DNA from: an uncultured beta proteobacterium
Lineage (GTDB): Bacteria > Pseudomonadota > Gammaproteobacteria > Burkholderiales > Burkholderiaceae_C
Reading direction: 5' to 3'
DNA: 63,602 nucleotides
Assembly (NCBI GenBank): GCA_903930255.1
Contig: CAIYYA010000191.1
Coordinates: 1-63,602 of the forward strand
Below the pieces are notes generated by a model. That model saw nothing but the letters and a program-made list of their open reading frames with translations. It was not told the DNA's origin and ran no database searches. Both the position numbers and the translations under genes were made by a program. This document shows, in pieces, positions 26,535 through 36,490 of this stretch. How positions within the stretch are numbered: position 1 is the first letter of the stretch; each line of letters starts with the position of its first letter.

Positions 26535-27254
26535 ATGAGCCACCATGGTCACTATCATAAATATAGCCTCTCACGCTTGTGTATATTGCTCAGCAGCGTA
26601 TTTTTAGCAGGCAATATGGTGGGCTGCAATTCGTTGCCACAAACGGTCAGCGTGGATTTTCCTGCGCCGCCACCAGCACAACCGATTGCGTCTGTAGCCC
26701 CCGTGAAAAGCCCGTCCTCGGGCAGCCTGTTTCAGAAAGCCAGCTACCGCCCCGCGTTTGAAGACGCCCGTGCTCGCGTGGCGGGGGACAACATTACGAT
26801 CCAGATCATTGAAAAGGTCACTGCCAGCCAGGTGTCCAAATCCACCGCCAATCGAACAACCACGGGCTCCACCTCGGTGACGGCGTTTCCAACACTGTCG
26901 CCGCTGGACATGGCCAACCTAAAAACCGACACGGCTTCAGCTAACGACTTCTCTGGCAAAGGTGGCACCGAAAGCGCGAACACCTTCTACGGCACCATTA
27001 CGGCCACAGTGATTGATGTTTTGCCCAATGGCCATCTGCTGGTGGCGGGTGACAAACAGATCGGCATCAACCAAAACGTGGATGTCATGCGTTTTTCAGG
27101 AACTGTTGATCCGCACCTGATCCAACCCGGCAATTTAATCAACTCAACCCAGGTTGCCAATGCCCGCATGGAGTCCAAAGGACGTGGGGCGCAGGCTGAA
27201 GCGCAAACAGTTGGCTGGTTAACACGGTTCTTTTTCAGCTTTCTACCTTTCTAA
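26535..27254 (+). CDS. flgH: L-ring lipoprotein FlgH
   Basis: 239 residues. The N-terminus is unusually His-rich (MSHHGHYHKY) before a lipoprotein signal ending MVGC at about residue 32. The FlgH core (FEDARARVAGDNITIQIIEK, then TFYGTITATVIDVLPNGHLL) and the C-terminus (RFFFSFLPF) are intact. It forms the outer-membrane bushing ring. AAGGAG precedes ATG 26535. Confidence 0.96.
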   Translation: MSHHGHYHKYSLSRLCILLSSVFLAGNMVGCNSLPQTVSVDFPAPPPAQPIASVAPVKSPSSGSLFQKASYRPAFEDARARVAGDNITIQIIEKVTASQVSKSTANRTTTGSTSVTAFPTLSPLDMANLKTDTASANDFSGKGGTESANTFYGTITATVIDVLPNGHLLVAGDKQIGINQNVDVMRFSGTVDPHLIQPGNLINSTQVANARMESKGRGAQAEAQTVGWLTRFFFSFLPF

Positions 27255-27287
27255 AGTTGAGCAGAATTGTGCCGAGGGTTAAACATC

Positions 27288-28442
27288 ATGCACGCTTCTG
27301 CCAACACACCATTTCTGTCAGCAATCAGTTTCCATACCGCATGGCGACTTCTTGCGCTCGTCTGCTTCAGCACACTCATACTGGGTAGCGCACAAGCTGC
27401 GCGCATCAAGGAAGTTGCCAGCGTTGAAGGCGTGCGCACCAACCAGTTAACTGGTTTCGGGCTGGTAGTTGGCCTGGATGGCACCGGTGACCAAACCACC
27501 CAAATGCCCTACACATCTCAAGGCATCACCAACTACTTGCAGCAACTGGGCATTACCCTGCCCATTGCCTCGGCCTCGCAGCTGCAATTAAAAAATGTCG
27601 CGGCTGTGTTGGTTACAGCACAATTGCCAGCCTTTGCCCGCCCTGGACAAGCCATCGATGTGAATGTGTCGTCAGTGGGCAATTCCAAATCGCTCAAAGG
27701 CGGTATGCTGATCACAACCCCACTCAAGGGGGCTGACGGCGAAATTTACGCCTTAGCACAGGGCAATCTAGTGGTTGCCGGAGCGGGTGCTTCAGCGGGC
27801 GGGAGCAAGGTTCAAGTGAACCATTTAAGCGCTGGACGAATTCCTAACGGCGCCCAAGTCGAGCGCAGCGTAGCCACCCCGCTGCAACAAGGCGACAACC
27901 TGATTCTGGGGCTTGAAGCGAGCGATTTCCAGACAGCGCGCAAGGTTGCTCAAGCCATCAACAACCGCTTTGGCGCAGGCACTGCACAAGCGCTGGATGG
28001 TCGCACCATCAAAGTCCAGGCACCCATGGTTCCAGATGATCGCGTCAACTTCATGGCTGAACTCGAGGAGCTTCCGCTCGAGTCGTCCATCCCTTCGGCC
28101 AAAGTTGTCATCAACTCACGCACCGGCTCGATCGTGCTGAATCAGTCCGTCACGCTCGGCCCCTGTGCTATTGCGCACGGCAATTTGTCCATCAGCATCA
28201 GCTCGACACCCAATGTCAGCCAACCGAATGCACTTTCGGGCGGCCAAACCACCGTCACAGAAAAAACTGACATCCAGATCAAAAGCGAACCCGGCATGTT
28301 GATTCAGCTGCCCCCTGCCCCACTGCTGGCTGATGTGGTACGCGCGCTCAACTCGCTCGGCGCCACACCGCAAGACCTGTTGGCGATTTTGCAAGCGATC
28401 AAGGCAGCCGGTGCGCTGAATGCCGAACTGGAGGTGATCTGA
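27288..28442 (+). CDS. flgI: P-ring protein FlgI
   Basis: 384 residues from ATG 27288, which follows GAGGG. TTG at 27267 is rejected. The signal peptide ends around GSAQAARIKEVASVEG, then comes the conserved NQLTGFGLVVGLDGTGDQTT. The C-terminus has LADVVRALNSLGATPQDLLA. FlgI assembles around the rod in the periplasm with FlgA's help. The stop overlaps the flgJ ATG by one base. Confidence 0.96.
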   Translation: MHASANTPFLSAISFHTAWRLLALVCFSTLILGSAQAARIKEVASVEGVRTNQLTGFGLVVGLDGTGDQTTQMPYTSQGITNYLQQLGITLPIASASQLQLKNVAAVLVTAQLPAFARPGQAIDVNVSSVGNSKSLKGGMLITTPLKGADGEIYALAQGNLVVAGAGASAGGSKVQVNHLSAGRIPNGAQVERSVATPLQQGDNLILGLEASDFQTARKVAQAINNRFGAGTAQALDGRTIKVQAPMVPDDRVNFMAELEELPLESSIPSAKVVINSRTGSIVLNQSVTLGPCAIAHGNLSISISSTPNVSQPNALSGGQTTVTEKTDIQIKSEPGMLIQLPPAPLLADVVRALNSLGATPQDLLAILQAIKAAGALNAELEVI

Positions 28443-29350
28443 TGAGCCTCGGTCAAACCAGCAGCATCAATCAGTCTCTGGCGGCTGATGCCGGCGCACT
28501 GAATCGGCTGAAAATGCAGGCGGGTCAAAGCGACCCTGCCTCCATTAAAGAAACCGCCAAACAATTTGAATCGCTGTTCATGCGCGAATTGATCAAGAGC
28601 ATGCGCGAAGCCACCATGAAATCGGGCATGCTGGACAACCCCGGCAGCAATCTGGGAACAGACTTGCTCGACCAACAATTTGCCGTGCAAATGTCAGGTC
28701 AGCCTGGTGGGCTGTCAGAGATGATTGCCGCCCAACTGTCGCGCCAGATGGGGCTAAAACCCGAGGCGCTCGACACCAGCAAGGTGCCAGCCACACTAGG
28801 CGCAATGGGAAAAAGTTCTTCATTAGCCGCCTACCGCGCAAACGCGCCCAAACCCACGGTCAACCAAAGCAATTTTGTCGAACGGCACACCGAAGCGGCT
28901 GCACGGATTGAAAAAGAAACCGGTATCCGCGCCAGCTTCATGGTGGGTCAGGCCGGCCACGAAACCGGCTGGGGTCAGCACGAGATCAAAATGCGCGGCG
29001 GCAAACCCTCGTTCAACTTGTTTGGGATCAAGGCTGACCCGAGCTGGAAGGGCAAAGTGGCCGAAGTTACCACCACTGAATTTGTCAACGGCGTCGCTGA
29101 AAAACGAGTTGCCAAATTTCGCGCTTATGACTCATACGACGCCTCGTTTCGGGACTATGCACGTTTGATGACCCAATCGCCACGTTACGCCAAGGTGGAT
29201 CTGAAAAATGGCTCCGCCCTGGCTTTTGCCAGCAGCCTGCAAAAAGCCGGCTACGCGACGGATCCTAACTATGCGGCCAAACTCAGCCGCGCTATTGAAG
29301 CCACCCAGCGTCTGCAGCAGCGTACGCAAGTTGTGGCGCAAAACGTATGA
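28442..29350 (+). CDS. flgJ: Rod assembly protein and muramidase FlgJ
   Basis: 302 residues with two domains. The N-terminal rod-binding part (about 25-110) has AKQFESLFMRELIKSMREAT and LLDQQFAVQMS. The C-terminal glucosaminidase/muramidase domain (about 145-295) has GVRASFMVGQAGHETGWG-type sequence with the catalytic Glu in GHETGWG, and FNLFGIKA. It opens the peptidoglycan for the rod. The stop overlaps the flgK start (ATGA). Confidence 0.96.
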   Translation: MSLGQTSSINQSLAADAGALNRLKMQAGQSDPASIKETAKQFESLFMRELIKSMREATMKSGMLDNPGSNLGTDLLDQQFAVQMSGQPGGLSEMIAAQLSRQMGLKPEALDTSKVPATLGAMGKSSSLAAYRANAPKPTVNQSNFVERHTEAAARIEKETGIRASFMVGQAGHETGWGQHEIKMRGGKPSFNLFGIKADPSWKGKVAEVTTTEFVNGVAEKRVAKFRAYDSYDASFRDYARLMTQSPRYAKVDLKNGSALAFASSLQKAGYATDPNYAAKLSRAIEATQRLQQRTQVVAQNV

Positions 29351-31281
29351 GCGGCGTACTCAACATTGCCACCCGGTCGCTGATGGCCAATCAGGCCATT
29401 TTGCAAACCACGGGGCACAACATTGCCAACGTGAACACCGCTGGCTATTCGCGCCAGTCGGCTGTATTGCAAACCGTTGAAGGCCAGTTCACTGGTGGTG
29501 GCTACATTGGCAAGGGTGTCGATGTGCAAACCATTGTGCGCAATTACAGCGAATTTCTAACCCGTCAAGCCACTTTGGCTGGCGCCACCAGTGCGGGCGA
29601 TACGGCACGATCAGACAAACTGCGTTTACTCGAAGAAATTTTTCCAGGTGGCTCCAGCGCGCTGGGTGCCGCACTCAGCGACATGTTGAATTCGTTCTCG
29701 GATGTTGCCAATGCACCCACCGACCTGACCGCGCGCGCCGTGGCACTCACCCGTGTCAGCGAAACCGCATCGCGCATGCGCAGGGCCTCGCAAAGTCTCG
29801 ACGACCTGCAATTAGGGGTGACACAGGAACTCGATCAAAAAATAACGGCGGCCAACACCCTGGCTCAATCAATTGCCAGTATCAACGAACGCATCTCACA
29901 AACGCTTGGCAGCGGTCAGTCGCCCAACGACTTGCTCGACCAACGAGATCAACTGGTGCGCGAACTCAATCGCTACGTCCAAACCACTTCCATCAACAAC
30001 AGCGATGGCAGTGTGGGTGTTTTTATTGGTGGCAGCCAGGCACTGGTGCTGGGCAACAGCGCTTCACCCATTAGCCTGCGATCTGACGATTTCAACGACC
30101 CCCTGAAAAGCAAACTGCTGATCAACAGAAATGGACAGCAACAGTTGGTCGATGAAGTCAGCCTGGCAGGCGGAGAAATTTCGGGGCTGCTGCGTTTTCA
30201 AAATAGCGACCTCAACGAAGCCCGCAACCTGCTGGGTCGCATCACCCTAGGGGTTAGCACGGCGATGAACGCGCAGCATCGATTGGGGGTGGATTTGGAT
30301 GGCAACGTGGGCGGCAATTTGTTTACCCCAACCAGCTTCACCACCAACAACATCATGCCCCCAAGTGCACCCGCAATCCTGAATACGGGAACTGCGGCCA
30401 TGGCATTGAGCATTGCCGACAGCAGCAAATTAGCCAGCTCCGATTACGAAATGAATTTCTCTGGCGGCACCACCGGCACCATCACACGCCGCTCGGATGG
30501 CGTACTCACGGCATTTGACTTTGCATCCACCAATCCGCTGGTGCTGGATGGCTTTAATTTTTCATTGAGCAGTGGCACTGCGAATGCGGGCGATCGCTTC
30601 CTGATCAAACCCTTCAGCACATCTGCCAGCAATATTCAGGCTGAATTTTCAACCCCTCGCTCGCTCGCCGTATCGAGTCCGTTGGCCGGGCAAATGGGCA
30701 CCACCAACACCGGCAGCCTGCAGCAGTCCAGGCTAACCGCTCGTTCCAACCCGCCCACCAACCTACCGGTCACGCTGAATTTCACTGGCTCGGGCACTTA
30801 CACACGCAGCGATGTTGCTGGCACTTTTAACTACACCTCTGGGCAAAGCATAGAAGGCACCGTGCCGGCAACAGCCCCCTTAAGTCAATGGTCGTTAATT
30901 TTGCATGGTGCCCCAAAAGCTGGCGACACTTACACCGTGAGCGCCCAACCGAACGCATACCGCAATCTGAATTCTGGCAACGCCTTGGCCATCATGGATC
31001 TGCGCGATGTGGCCATGTTTGACGGCGCCGTCTTGACCGATGGCTATGCCAGCATGATCTCGCAAATTGGCATCCGTGCGCAAAGCGCCAACTATGCAAC
31101 CCAAGTCTCGAGTTCGATTGCAGCCAACTTGGAAACTGACCGCACCGCCATCTCAGGTGTCAACCTGGACGAGGAAGCGTCGAAATTGCTGCAATTTCAG
31201 CAGGCCTACCAAGCTTCGGCCAAGCTGATTCAGGTTTCGCAAAGCATTTTCGACACGTTGATTCAAACCATGGCACGTTGA
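29347..31281 (+). CDS. flgK: Hook-filament junction protein FlgK (HAP1)
   Basis: 644 residues. The N-terminal NIATRSLMANQAILQTTGHN and IANVNTAGYSRQSAVLQT and the C-terminal GVNLDEEASKLLQFQQAYQA and SAKLIQVSQSIFDTLIQTM are the family signatures. The middle is Ser/Thr/Asn-rich. FlgK is exported by its chaperone FlgN and joins hook to filament. Confidence 0.97.
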   Translation: MSGVLNIATRSLMANQAILQTTGHNIANVNTAGYSRQSAVLQTVEGQFTGGGYIGKGVDVQTIVRNYSEFLTRQATLAGATSAGDTARSDKLRLLEEIFPGGSSALGAALSDMLNSFSDVANAPTDLTARAVALTRVSETASRMRRASQSLDDLQLGVTQELDQKITAANTLAQSIASINERISQTLGSGQSPNDLLDQRDQLVRELNRYVQTTSINNSDGSVGVFIGGSQALVLGNSASPISLRSDDFNDPLKSKLLINRNGQQQLVDEVSLAGGEISGLLRFQNSDLNEARNLLGRITLGVSTAMNAQHRLGVDLDGNVGGNLFTPTSFTTNNIMPPSAPAILNTGTAAMALSIADSSKLASSDYEMNFSGGTTGTITRRSDGVLTAFDFASTNPLVLDGFNFSLSSGTANAGDRFLIKPFSTSASNIQAEFSTPRSLAVSSPLAGQMGTTNTGSLQQSRLTARSNPPTNLPVTLNFTGSGTYTRSDVAGTFNYTSGQSIEGTVPATAPLSQWSLILHGAPKAGDTYTVSAQPNAYRNLNSGNALAIMDLRDVAMFDGAVLTDGYASMISQIGIRAQSANYATQVSSSIAANLETDRTAISGVNLDEEASKLLQFQQAYQASAKLIQVSQSIFDTLIQTMAR

Positions 31282-31302
31282 TAGCGTAAAGGACAAATCA
31301 TC

Positions 31303-32595
31303 ATGGCCAATACAATTTTGAGAACCGGCACCGCCAACACCTACGACAGCTCGCTGCGCAGCATTACCTCGCGCCTGTCGTCACTCTCAGCGCTGCAAGA
31401 AAACATGACATCTGGCAAAAAAGTGGTGCGAGCCAGTGACGACCCAACCAACGCCGCCACGGCCGAGCGCGCGCTGATGCGCATCAACCGCATCGCCACT
31501 GACCAACGCGCGCTCGAATCTCAGCGCAACTCAATTGTCCTGGCCGAAAGCACCCTGGGCGACGTGACCGACACCATGAATCGCTTTCGCGAGCTGGTGG
31601 TGAACGCCGGTAATGCGGTGAACAGCAGCGCCGAACGACGTGCCATCGCCAACGAATTGCAGGGGCTGCGTGAACAAGTTCTTTCTTTGGCGAATCGCAC
31701 TGACACCAACGGAGCCCCTCTGTTCAGTGCCCTGGGCAGCGCATTGGCTCCATTTGTAGGGCCAGCTGCTACCTCGCCCGACTACACATTCAATGGACTT
31801 CCAGGCCAACTCGCCAGCAGTGATGTGGCAATCCCCTACTCGCTCGACGGCGATGGCGCGTTCATGCACCAGCCTTTGCGTGATCAAGTCTTCAACACCA
31901 GCATAGTCCCTGCAGGCACTGCCCATGCCCTGTCCACAGGCCCTTTCAGCGTCAGCAATTCAGCCACGGTCAGCGCCACCAGTGCGGCAGCTTCTGCTTC
32001 AACCGGCATTGCCAACAGCTACCCCAGCTACAGCCTCCAATTCACTGGAGTGGATACAAGCACCACACCAGGCACCACCAGCGCAACCTATACGGTCACT
32101 GAAACACCCGTGGTATCAGGTGCCCTTGGCCCCTTCACTGCCACCGGCCCGAGCAATCAAGCTTTGACCATCACGGGCTTGCCGGGTCTGAGTTTTTCGC
32201 TCAGGGGCACCCCCGTTGTCGGCGACAAACTTAATATCAGCGCCAGCGCCAGCGTATTCAGTGTGATGGACAACGCTATTCGCGACATTGGTGGCGCAAC
32301 CAACAACAACACCGCGTCACAGGCGGTGAGTCAGGCGCTCTACAACCTAGACATCGGCATGGAGCGTATCTCGGCCGTGCGTGGCCAGGCCGGTGATCTG
32401 CTCAACCGCGCTGACCGCATCACGGCCAACCAAAGTAGCCGTAACGTGCAACTCGAAACCGACCGTTCGCGCGCACAAGACCTCGACATGCTGCAAGCCA
32501 TTTCTGATTTCAACAACCAACAAACCGGTTACCAGGCCGCGCTGCAAAGTTATGCCCAAGTGCAAAAACTCTCGCTCTTCAACTACATAGGCTAA
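31303..32595 (+). CDS. flgL: Hook-filament junction protein FlgL (HAP3)
   Basis: 430 residues, longer than the roughly 300 of enteric FlgL. The extra length is a Ser/Thr/Ala-rich segment at about 195-330, also common in other Burkholderiales. The N-terminus has SITSRLSSLSALQENMTSGK and VVRASDDPTNAATAERALMR. The C-terminus has DLDMLQAISDFNNQQTGYQA. It is the last structural gene of the flg operon, and an HDOD gene follows after 6 bp. Confidence 0.96.
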   Translation: MANTILRTGTANTYDSSLRSITSRLSSLSALQENMTSGKKVVRASDDPTNAATAERALMRINRIATDQRALESQRNSIVLAESTLGDVTDTMNRFRELVVNAGNAVNSSAERRAIANELQGLREQVLSLANRTDTNGAPLFSALGSALAPFVGPAATSPDYTFNGLPGQLASSDVAIPYSLDGDGAFMHQPLRDQVFNTSIVPAGTAHALSTGPFSVSNSATVSATSAAASASTGIANSYPSYSLQFTGVDTSTTPGTTSATYTVTETPVVSGALGPFTATGPSNQALTITGLPGLSFSLRGTPVVGDKLNISASASVFSVMDNAIRDIGGATNNNTASQAVSQALYNLDIGMERISAVRGQAGDLLNRADRITANQSSRNVQLETDRSRAQDLDMLQAISDFNNQQTGYQAALQSYAQVQKLSLFNYIG

Positions 32596-32601
32596 CCCAT
32601 C

Positions 32602-33822
32602 ATGGCCGCCGGTGTGCTGCACGATGTTTCCTTCGCCTACCAATTATTTTGGAACGCCAAACGCCAGGTTGCTGGTGTGCGCTTGCACATTCGGCCGCAC
32701 AGCGCCAGCGCTTTCGAAGCGGAGCATCTGCTCAGCACGCTCAGCGCGGCGTGGCCAAGCACAGCACCACCGCTGCTTTTGGCGAGCAGCGATGCTCCCT
32801 TGCTCAGCGCCTTGCTCAAGCACTTGCCAGCGCATTTGGCGCAACTCGAACTATCGCAAGCCATGCTGGAGCGACCCGACATCGCCGAGCAATTAGCCAG
32901 CGCTCAACGCCGCGGCTTACAACTGGTCTGGCGCGGCGAGCCTGGCGAAAGACTCCAGCCCATCCAAACAGCCTACTTTGCCCGACAAATCCACTATCTG
33001 AGCCCTGAAGAAGCCTTGACCGGGCTGCGTGCCGGGTTGCAGCAGCGCAAAACCACGGCGCAAACCGAAACTCGCCCGATTTTCAGCCCAGTGCTGGCCA
33101 ACCAGTTTTATGCCGGAGTTGCCAGTCGGGCACTGCTTGAGCATTGTCTAGACCAACAAAACGTCAGCGCTTTGCTGGGTTGGCCTGCTGAAGATGTCCT
33201 GCACGGCTATCGCCTAGGCAACCTGTACCCTGCGCACGACAATATCAACCGACTACTGCGCGCCATTGAAGCCGATACCTCGATGGATGACATTGAGCGC
33301 TGCCTCGGGCTTGACCCTCTGCTGAGTTTTCTCTATCTGCGCTTTGCCAACTCAGCCAGTCTGGGTTTGCAACACGACATCGCTTCGCTGCGTCAAGGTC
33401 TGATGGTGCTGGGTCTGGGACGCACCCGCAGCTGGCTCATTGAACAACGCTTGCACAACACCCATGATCTGAACCTGCGACCCATTCACAGCAGCATGGT
33501 GCTACGCGCACAACTGATGGCGCAGATGCTGCACACCGGAGAAGAACTGGCGCTCAAGCGCGAGCTTTACCTTTGTGGTCTGCTATCTCAAATCGATCTG
33601 CTGGTGAGCGACTCGTTAGCCCACGCACTCAAAAGCATCCCCCTGCCGGAGCGCATCAAAAATGCCATTCTGGGACTAGGTGGGCCCTATCAAGCTTTTC
33701 TCGAAATGGCCTGCGCCATGGAGTCCGAACAAGCCAGCCTCGCCCACACCGTTTGCGATCGCTACGAGCTGGATCAGGAAGCCATCAACCAAGCACTACT
33801 GAACACCTTGGCTAAACAGTAA
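32602..33822 (+). CDS. HDOD-domain protein at the end of the flg operon
   Basis: 406 residues. The C-terminal two thirds (about 185-400) form an HDOD domain (LLRAIEADTSMDDIERCLGL, LLSFLYLRFANSASLGLQHD, LRQGLMVLGLGRTRSWLIEQ). The metal-binding His-Asp pair of true HD hydrolases is not seen. The N-terminal 150 residues have the hydrophobic pattern of a degenerate EAL domain, as in YuxH-type EAL-HDOD proteins, with no intact EAL catalytic motif. HDOD proteins act as signalling adaptors. Its start lies 6 bp after flgL, so it is co-transcribed with late rod/hook genes and may link flagellar completion to another signal (inference). Confidence 0.75.
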   Translation: MAAGVLHDVSFAYQLFWNAKRQVAGVRLHIRPHSASAFEAEHLLSTLSAAWPSTAPPLLLASSDAPLLSALLKHLPAHLAQLELSQAMLERPDIAEQLASAQRRGLQLVWRGEPGERLQPIQTAYFARQIHYLSPEEALTGLRAGLQQRKTTAQTETRPIFSPVLANQFYAGVASRALLEHCLDQQNVSALLGWPAEDVLHGYRLGNLYPAHDNINRLLRAIEADTSMDDIERCLGLDPLLSFLYLRFANSASLGLQHDIASLRQGLMVLGLGRTRSWLIEQRLHNTHDLNLRPIHSSMVLRAQLMAQMLHTGEELALKRELYLCGLLSQIDLLVSDSLAHALKSIPLPERIKNAILGLGGPYQAFLEMACAMESEQASLAHTVCDRYELDQEAINQALLNTLAKQ

Positions 33823-33926
33823 TTGACTTTTGAGGGATACGCAAATCGCCAATTTCAGAATTCCTGAAGCGTTGCGGTGGTGATTAGAATCAACACAATC
33901 GCACTGACTGAGAACCTGTTTCCCCC

Positions 33927-34550
33927 ATGAGCAATGCTGAATTGACTTCCCTGCTGGTTCTTTGCACCGTTACTAGCTTCACCCCTGGCCCCAACACCAC
34001 CTTATCCACGGCACTGGCTGCCAACCTGGGTCTGCGCCACGCTTTGACCTTTGTTGTCTCGGTTCCGGTGGGCTGGGGCTTGCTGTTTATTTTATGTGCC
34101 GGTGGTTTGGGTGCAACCGTGGTGGCGATGCCTGCTGCACGGTTCGGCATTCAGGTGCTGGGTGTCGGCTATTTACTCTGGCTGGCGTTTAAGTTATTTA
34201 ACACCGACGCACTGTCTGCGCTGAATACGAACCAGCTGAGCGTTACTTTTTGGCAAGGTGTGCTGCTGCAGTTTCTCAACATCAAAGCTTGGATGCTGGC
34301 ACTGACCGTGGTGGCTGGCTGGCTGGCAGGGCGTGCCGATGCTTATGAGCGGCTGACCATCATTCTGCCTTTGATGCTGCTGTTTGGCCTGTGCAGCAAT
34401 CTGGCCTACGCGAGCATTGGCTCCTATTTGCGCGAATGGCTGGGTGGCCCTTACGTCGACTCAATCGGCTCTGCACTGCGCTTGCGCTGGTTCAACCGCA
34501 GCATGGCCGTTGTGCTTGTCATCACCGCTGCCTGGATGATTACATTTTGA
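33927..34550 (+). CDS. LysE/RhtB-family amino-acid exporter
   Basis: 207 residues with about six transmembrane segments. The family signature TPGPN is at about residues 20-24 (VTSFTPGPNTTLSTALAANL). The family exports amino acids or their derivatives through the inner membrane; the substrate cannot be read from sequence. A PLP aminotransferase follows on the same strand, which would fit turnover and export of an amino acid, though an 88-bp gap leaves co-transcription unproven. Confidence 0.9.
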   Translation: MSNAELTSLLVLCTVTSFTPGPNTTLSTALAANLGLRHALTFVVSVPVGWGLLFILCAGGLGATVVAMPAARFGIQVLGVGYLLWLAFKLFNTDALSALNTNQLSVTFWQGVLLQFLNIKAWMLALTVVAGWLAGRADAYERLTIILPLMLLFGLCSNLAYASIGSYLREWLGGPYVDSIGSALRLRWFNRSMAVVLVITAAWMITF

Positions 34551-34638
34551 GCGCGAAAGCGACTGCTCAGTGCCATCCACAGGTGGCAATTGGCTCCTTA
34601 GGGCTGGCTGCGCCCTTAATTGCTGTTCCCAAAAAATC

Positions 34639-35847
34639 ATGACACATTCAAATCCATGGAAACTGGCCGCACGCGCCGCCAAAATGAACCCCTCCGTGAT
34701 CCGAGAAATCCTCAAGGTCACCGAAAAACCCGGCATCATCAGTTTTGCGGGTGGGCTGCCCTCCAGCAAAACTTTTCCGGTGGCCGAATTTGAGGCCGCC
34801 TGTGCCAAAGTTCTGCGCGACGACCCCGCTGGGGCTTTGCAATATGCTGCCAGCGAGGGTTTTGCGCCACTGCGCGAGATGGTCGCTGACATGCTGCCCT
34901 GGAACGTCGACCCAGCTCAGGTGCTCATCACCACCGGCAGCCAGCCGGGGCTCGACTTGGTGGCCAAGGTGCTAATTGACTCTGGCAGCAAAATTCTGGT
35001 CGAGTCGCCCACTTATTTGGGCGCTGTGATGGCTTTTATTCCAATGGAACCGCAAGTGGTCAGCATTGCCAGCGACGAGCACGGGGTCGAAATCGCCGAC
35101 TTGTCTGAAAAAGCCAGCGATGCACGGTTTTTATACGTGCTACCCAACTTTCAAAATCCCACCGGGCGCACCATGTCGGAGCAGCGTCGCACGGCTCTCA
35201 GCGCTTTGGCCGGCGAGCGTGGCTTGCCCTTGATTGAAGACAACCCCTATGGCGACTTGTGGTTTGACACCCCGCCCCCGGCACCCCTGACTGCACGCAA
35301 TCCGGATGGCTGCATATATCTGGGTTCGTTCTCCAAAGTGTTGGCGCCGGGTTTGCGGTTGGGTTTTGTGGTGGCGCCCAAAGCGGTTTACCCTAAGTTG
35401 CTGCAAGCCAAGCAAGCCGCAGATCTGCACAGTCCGGGCTTTAACCAGCGCATGATCACCGAAGTGATGAAAGGCGGTTTTTTAGACCGCCATGTGCCCA
35501 CCATCCGCGCACTTTACAAAGCACAGCGCGATGCCATGTTGCAAGCCCTTACGCATGCCTTTGCAGAGAATACCAACCAAGCCGACGCCTCGTTGACTTG
35601 GAACTCACCCGCAGGCGGCATGTTTTTGTGGGCGCGCCTGCCCCAAGGCATGAATGCCGTTGATTTATTGCCGTTTGCTGTTGCGCAAGGTGTGGCTTTT
35701 GTGCCCGGAGCGCCGTTTTATGCCGAGCATGGCGACTTGCGCACCCTGCGTCTGAGTTTTGTCACTCCCAGCGTTGATGAAATTCACCGGGGCGTAGCAG
35801 CGCTGGCGCTGGCAATAAAGAACTATGCATTCAGTCTGAAAAGCTAA
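34639..35847 (+). CDS. PLP-dependent aminotransferase, class I/II (LysN/2-aminoadipate type)
   Basis: 402 residues from ATG 34639 (MTHSNPWKLAARAAKMN). The upstream in-frame start at 34570 adds 23 residues unlike the family. Motifs present are ISFAGGLPSSKTFP, TTGSQPGLDL, the NPTGRTMS loop, EDNPYGDL and the PLP Lys in YLGSFSKVLAPGLRLGF. Members transfer amino groups from 2-aminoadipate, aromatic or branched-chain amino acids to 2-oxo acids. The exact substrate is uncertain. The PhzF-like remnant starts 4 bp after the stop. Confidence 0.9.
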   Translation: MTHSNPWKLAARAAKMNPSVIREILKVTEKPGIISFAGGLPSSKTFPVAEFEAACAKVLRDDPAGALQYAASEGFAPLREMVADMLPWNVDPAQVLITTGSQPGLDLVAKVLIDSGSKILVESPTYLGAVMAFIPMEPQVVSIASDEHGVEIADLSEKASDARFLYVLPNFQNPTGRTMSEQRRTALSALAGERGLPLIEDNPYGDLWFDTPPPAPLTARNPDGCIYLGSFSKVLAPGLRLGFVVAPKAVYPKLLQAKQAADLHSPGFNQRMITEVMKGGFLDRHVPTIRALYKAQRDAMLQALTHAFAENTNQADASLTWNSPAGGMFLWARLPQGMNAVDLLPFAVAQGVAFVPGAPFYAEHGDLRTLRLSFVTPSVDEIHRGVAALALAIKNYAFSLKS

Positions 35848-35851
35848 ACCC

Positions 35852-36490
35852 ATGAAAATCGGCCCGTTTTGTCCGGTCGACGTATTCACCGATGCGCCTT
35901 ACCTGACTGAACCACTGGCTTTTGCTGCACTGCCACGCAAACGTTATGCGCCAGATGCCAGTTTGCTGAGACCAGTATTGCTCATTTTGGGGCTGGATAA
36001 TTCGCAGCTTCGCGCCAGTCAAGTGCTCGACAACGGGACCGTCTGGTTGGTTTTACTGGTGCAGCATCAGCCAACCATGTTTGCGCTCAAACCCGACCCT
36101 ATGGCACTCGCAAATTTAGGCATAAAAGTGGCTGTCGTGTCCATTGAAGAAGCACCAACCACTAGCAAACTCATAGCAAGATCGAACCGCGAAGCGCGTG
36201 CATTTGGGGCACGCTCAGTGGCGCTTTCCGACGCAGTTGCCACGCCAGTCGTGCACGTGCGCGCTTTTGCTGAGGTGCAGGGTCGCAACGCAGACCCGGC
36301 AAACTGCAGCCTGACTGAGAGTTTGACCGAGTGGCTCTTGGCCGACTCACTGGTTCCCGCCAACTGCGTTGTAGCGCAAAGAACTGGCTTAGAAGAATTC
36401 GTCCAAATTCACATCGAAGCGTGTTCGGACGGACAGAGTTGGGCAGGTGATGCTTCTCAAAGCAGCATCAACAGCACACTTTTTATTTGA
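35852..36490 (+). pseudogene. Internally deleted PhzF-family gene
   Basis: The open frame encodes 212 residues against about 270-300 for PhzF proteins. The family's first strand is present (FCPVDVFTDAPYLTEPLAFA), but the sequence then jumps to the end of the first lobe (LDNSQLRASQVLDNGTVWL). About 80 residues are missing, including the catalytic Glu and the glycine-rich G-E-PFCGHAT motif. The second lobe is worn: the usual EDPVTGS reads ADPANCS and the closing GGHSV-like motif reads AGDAS. The frame stays open but an active isomerase is unlikely. It lies 4 bp after the aminotransferase and was probably its operon partner. Confidence 0.7.
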
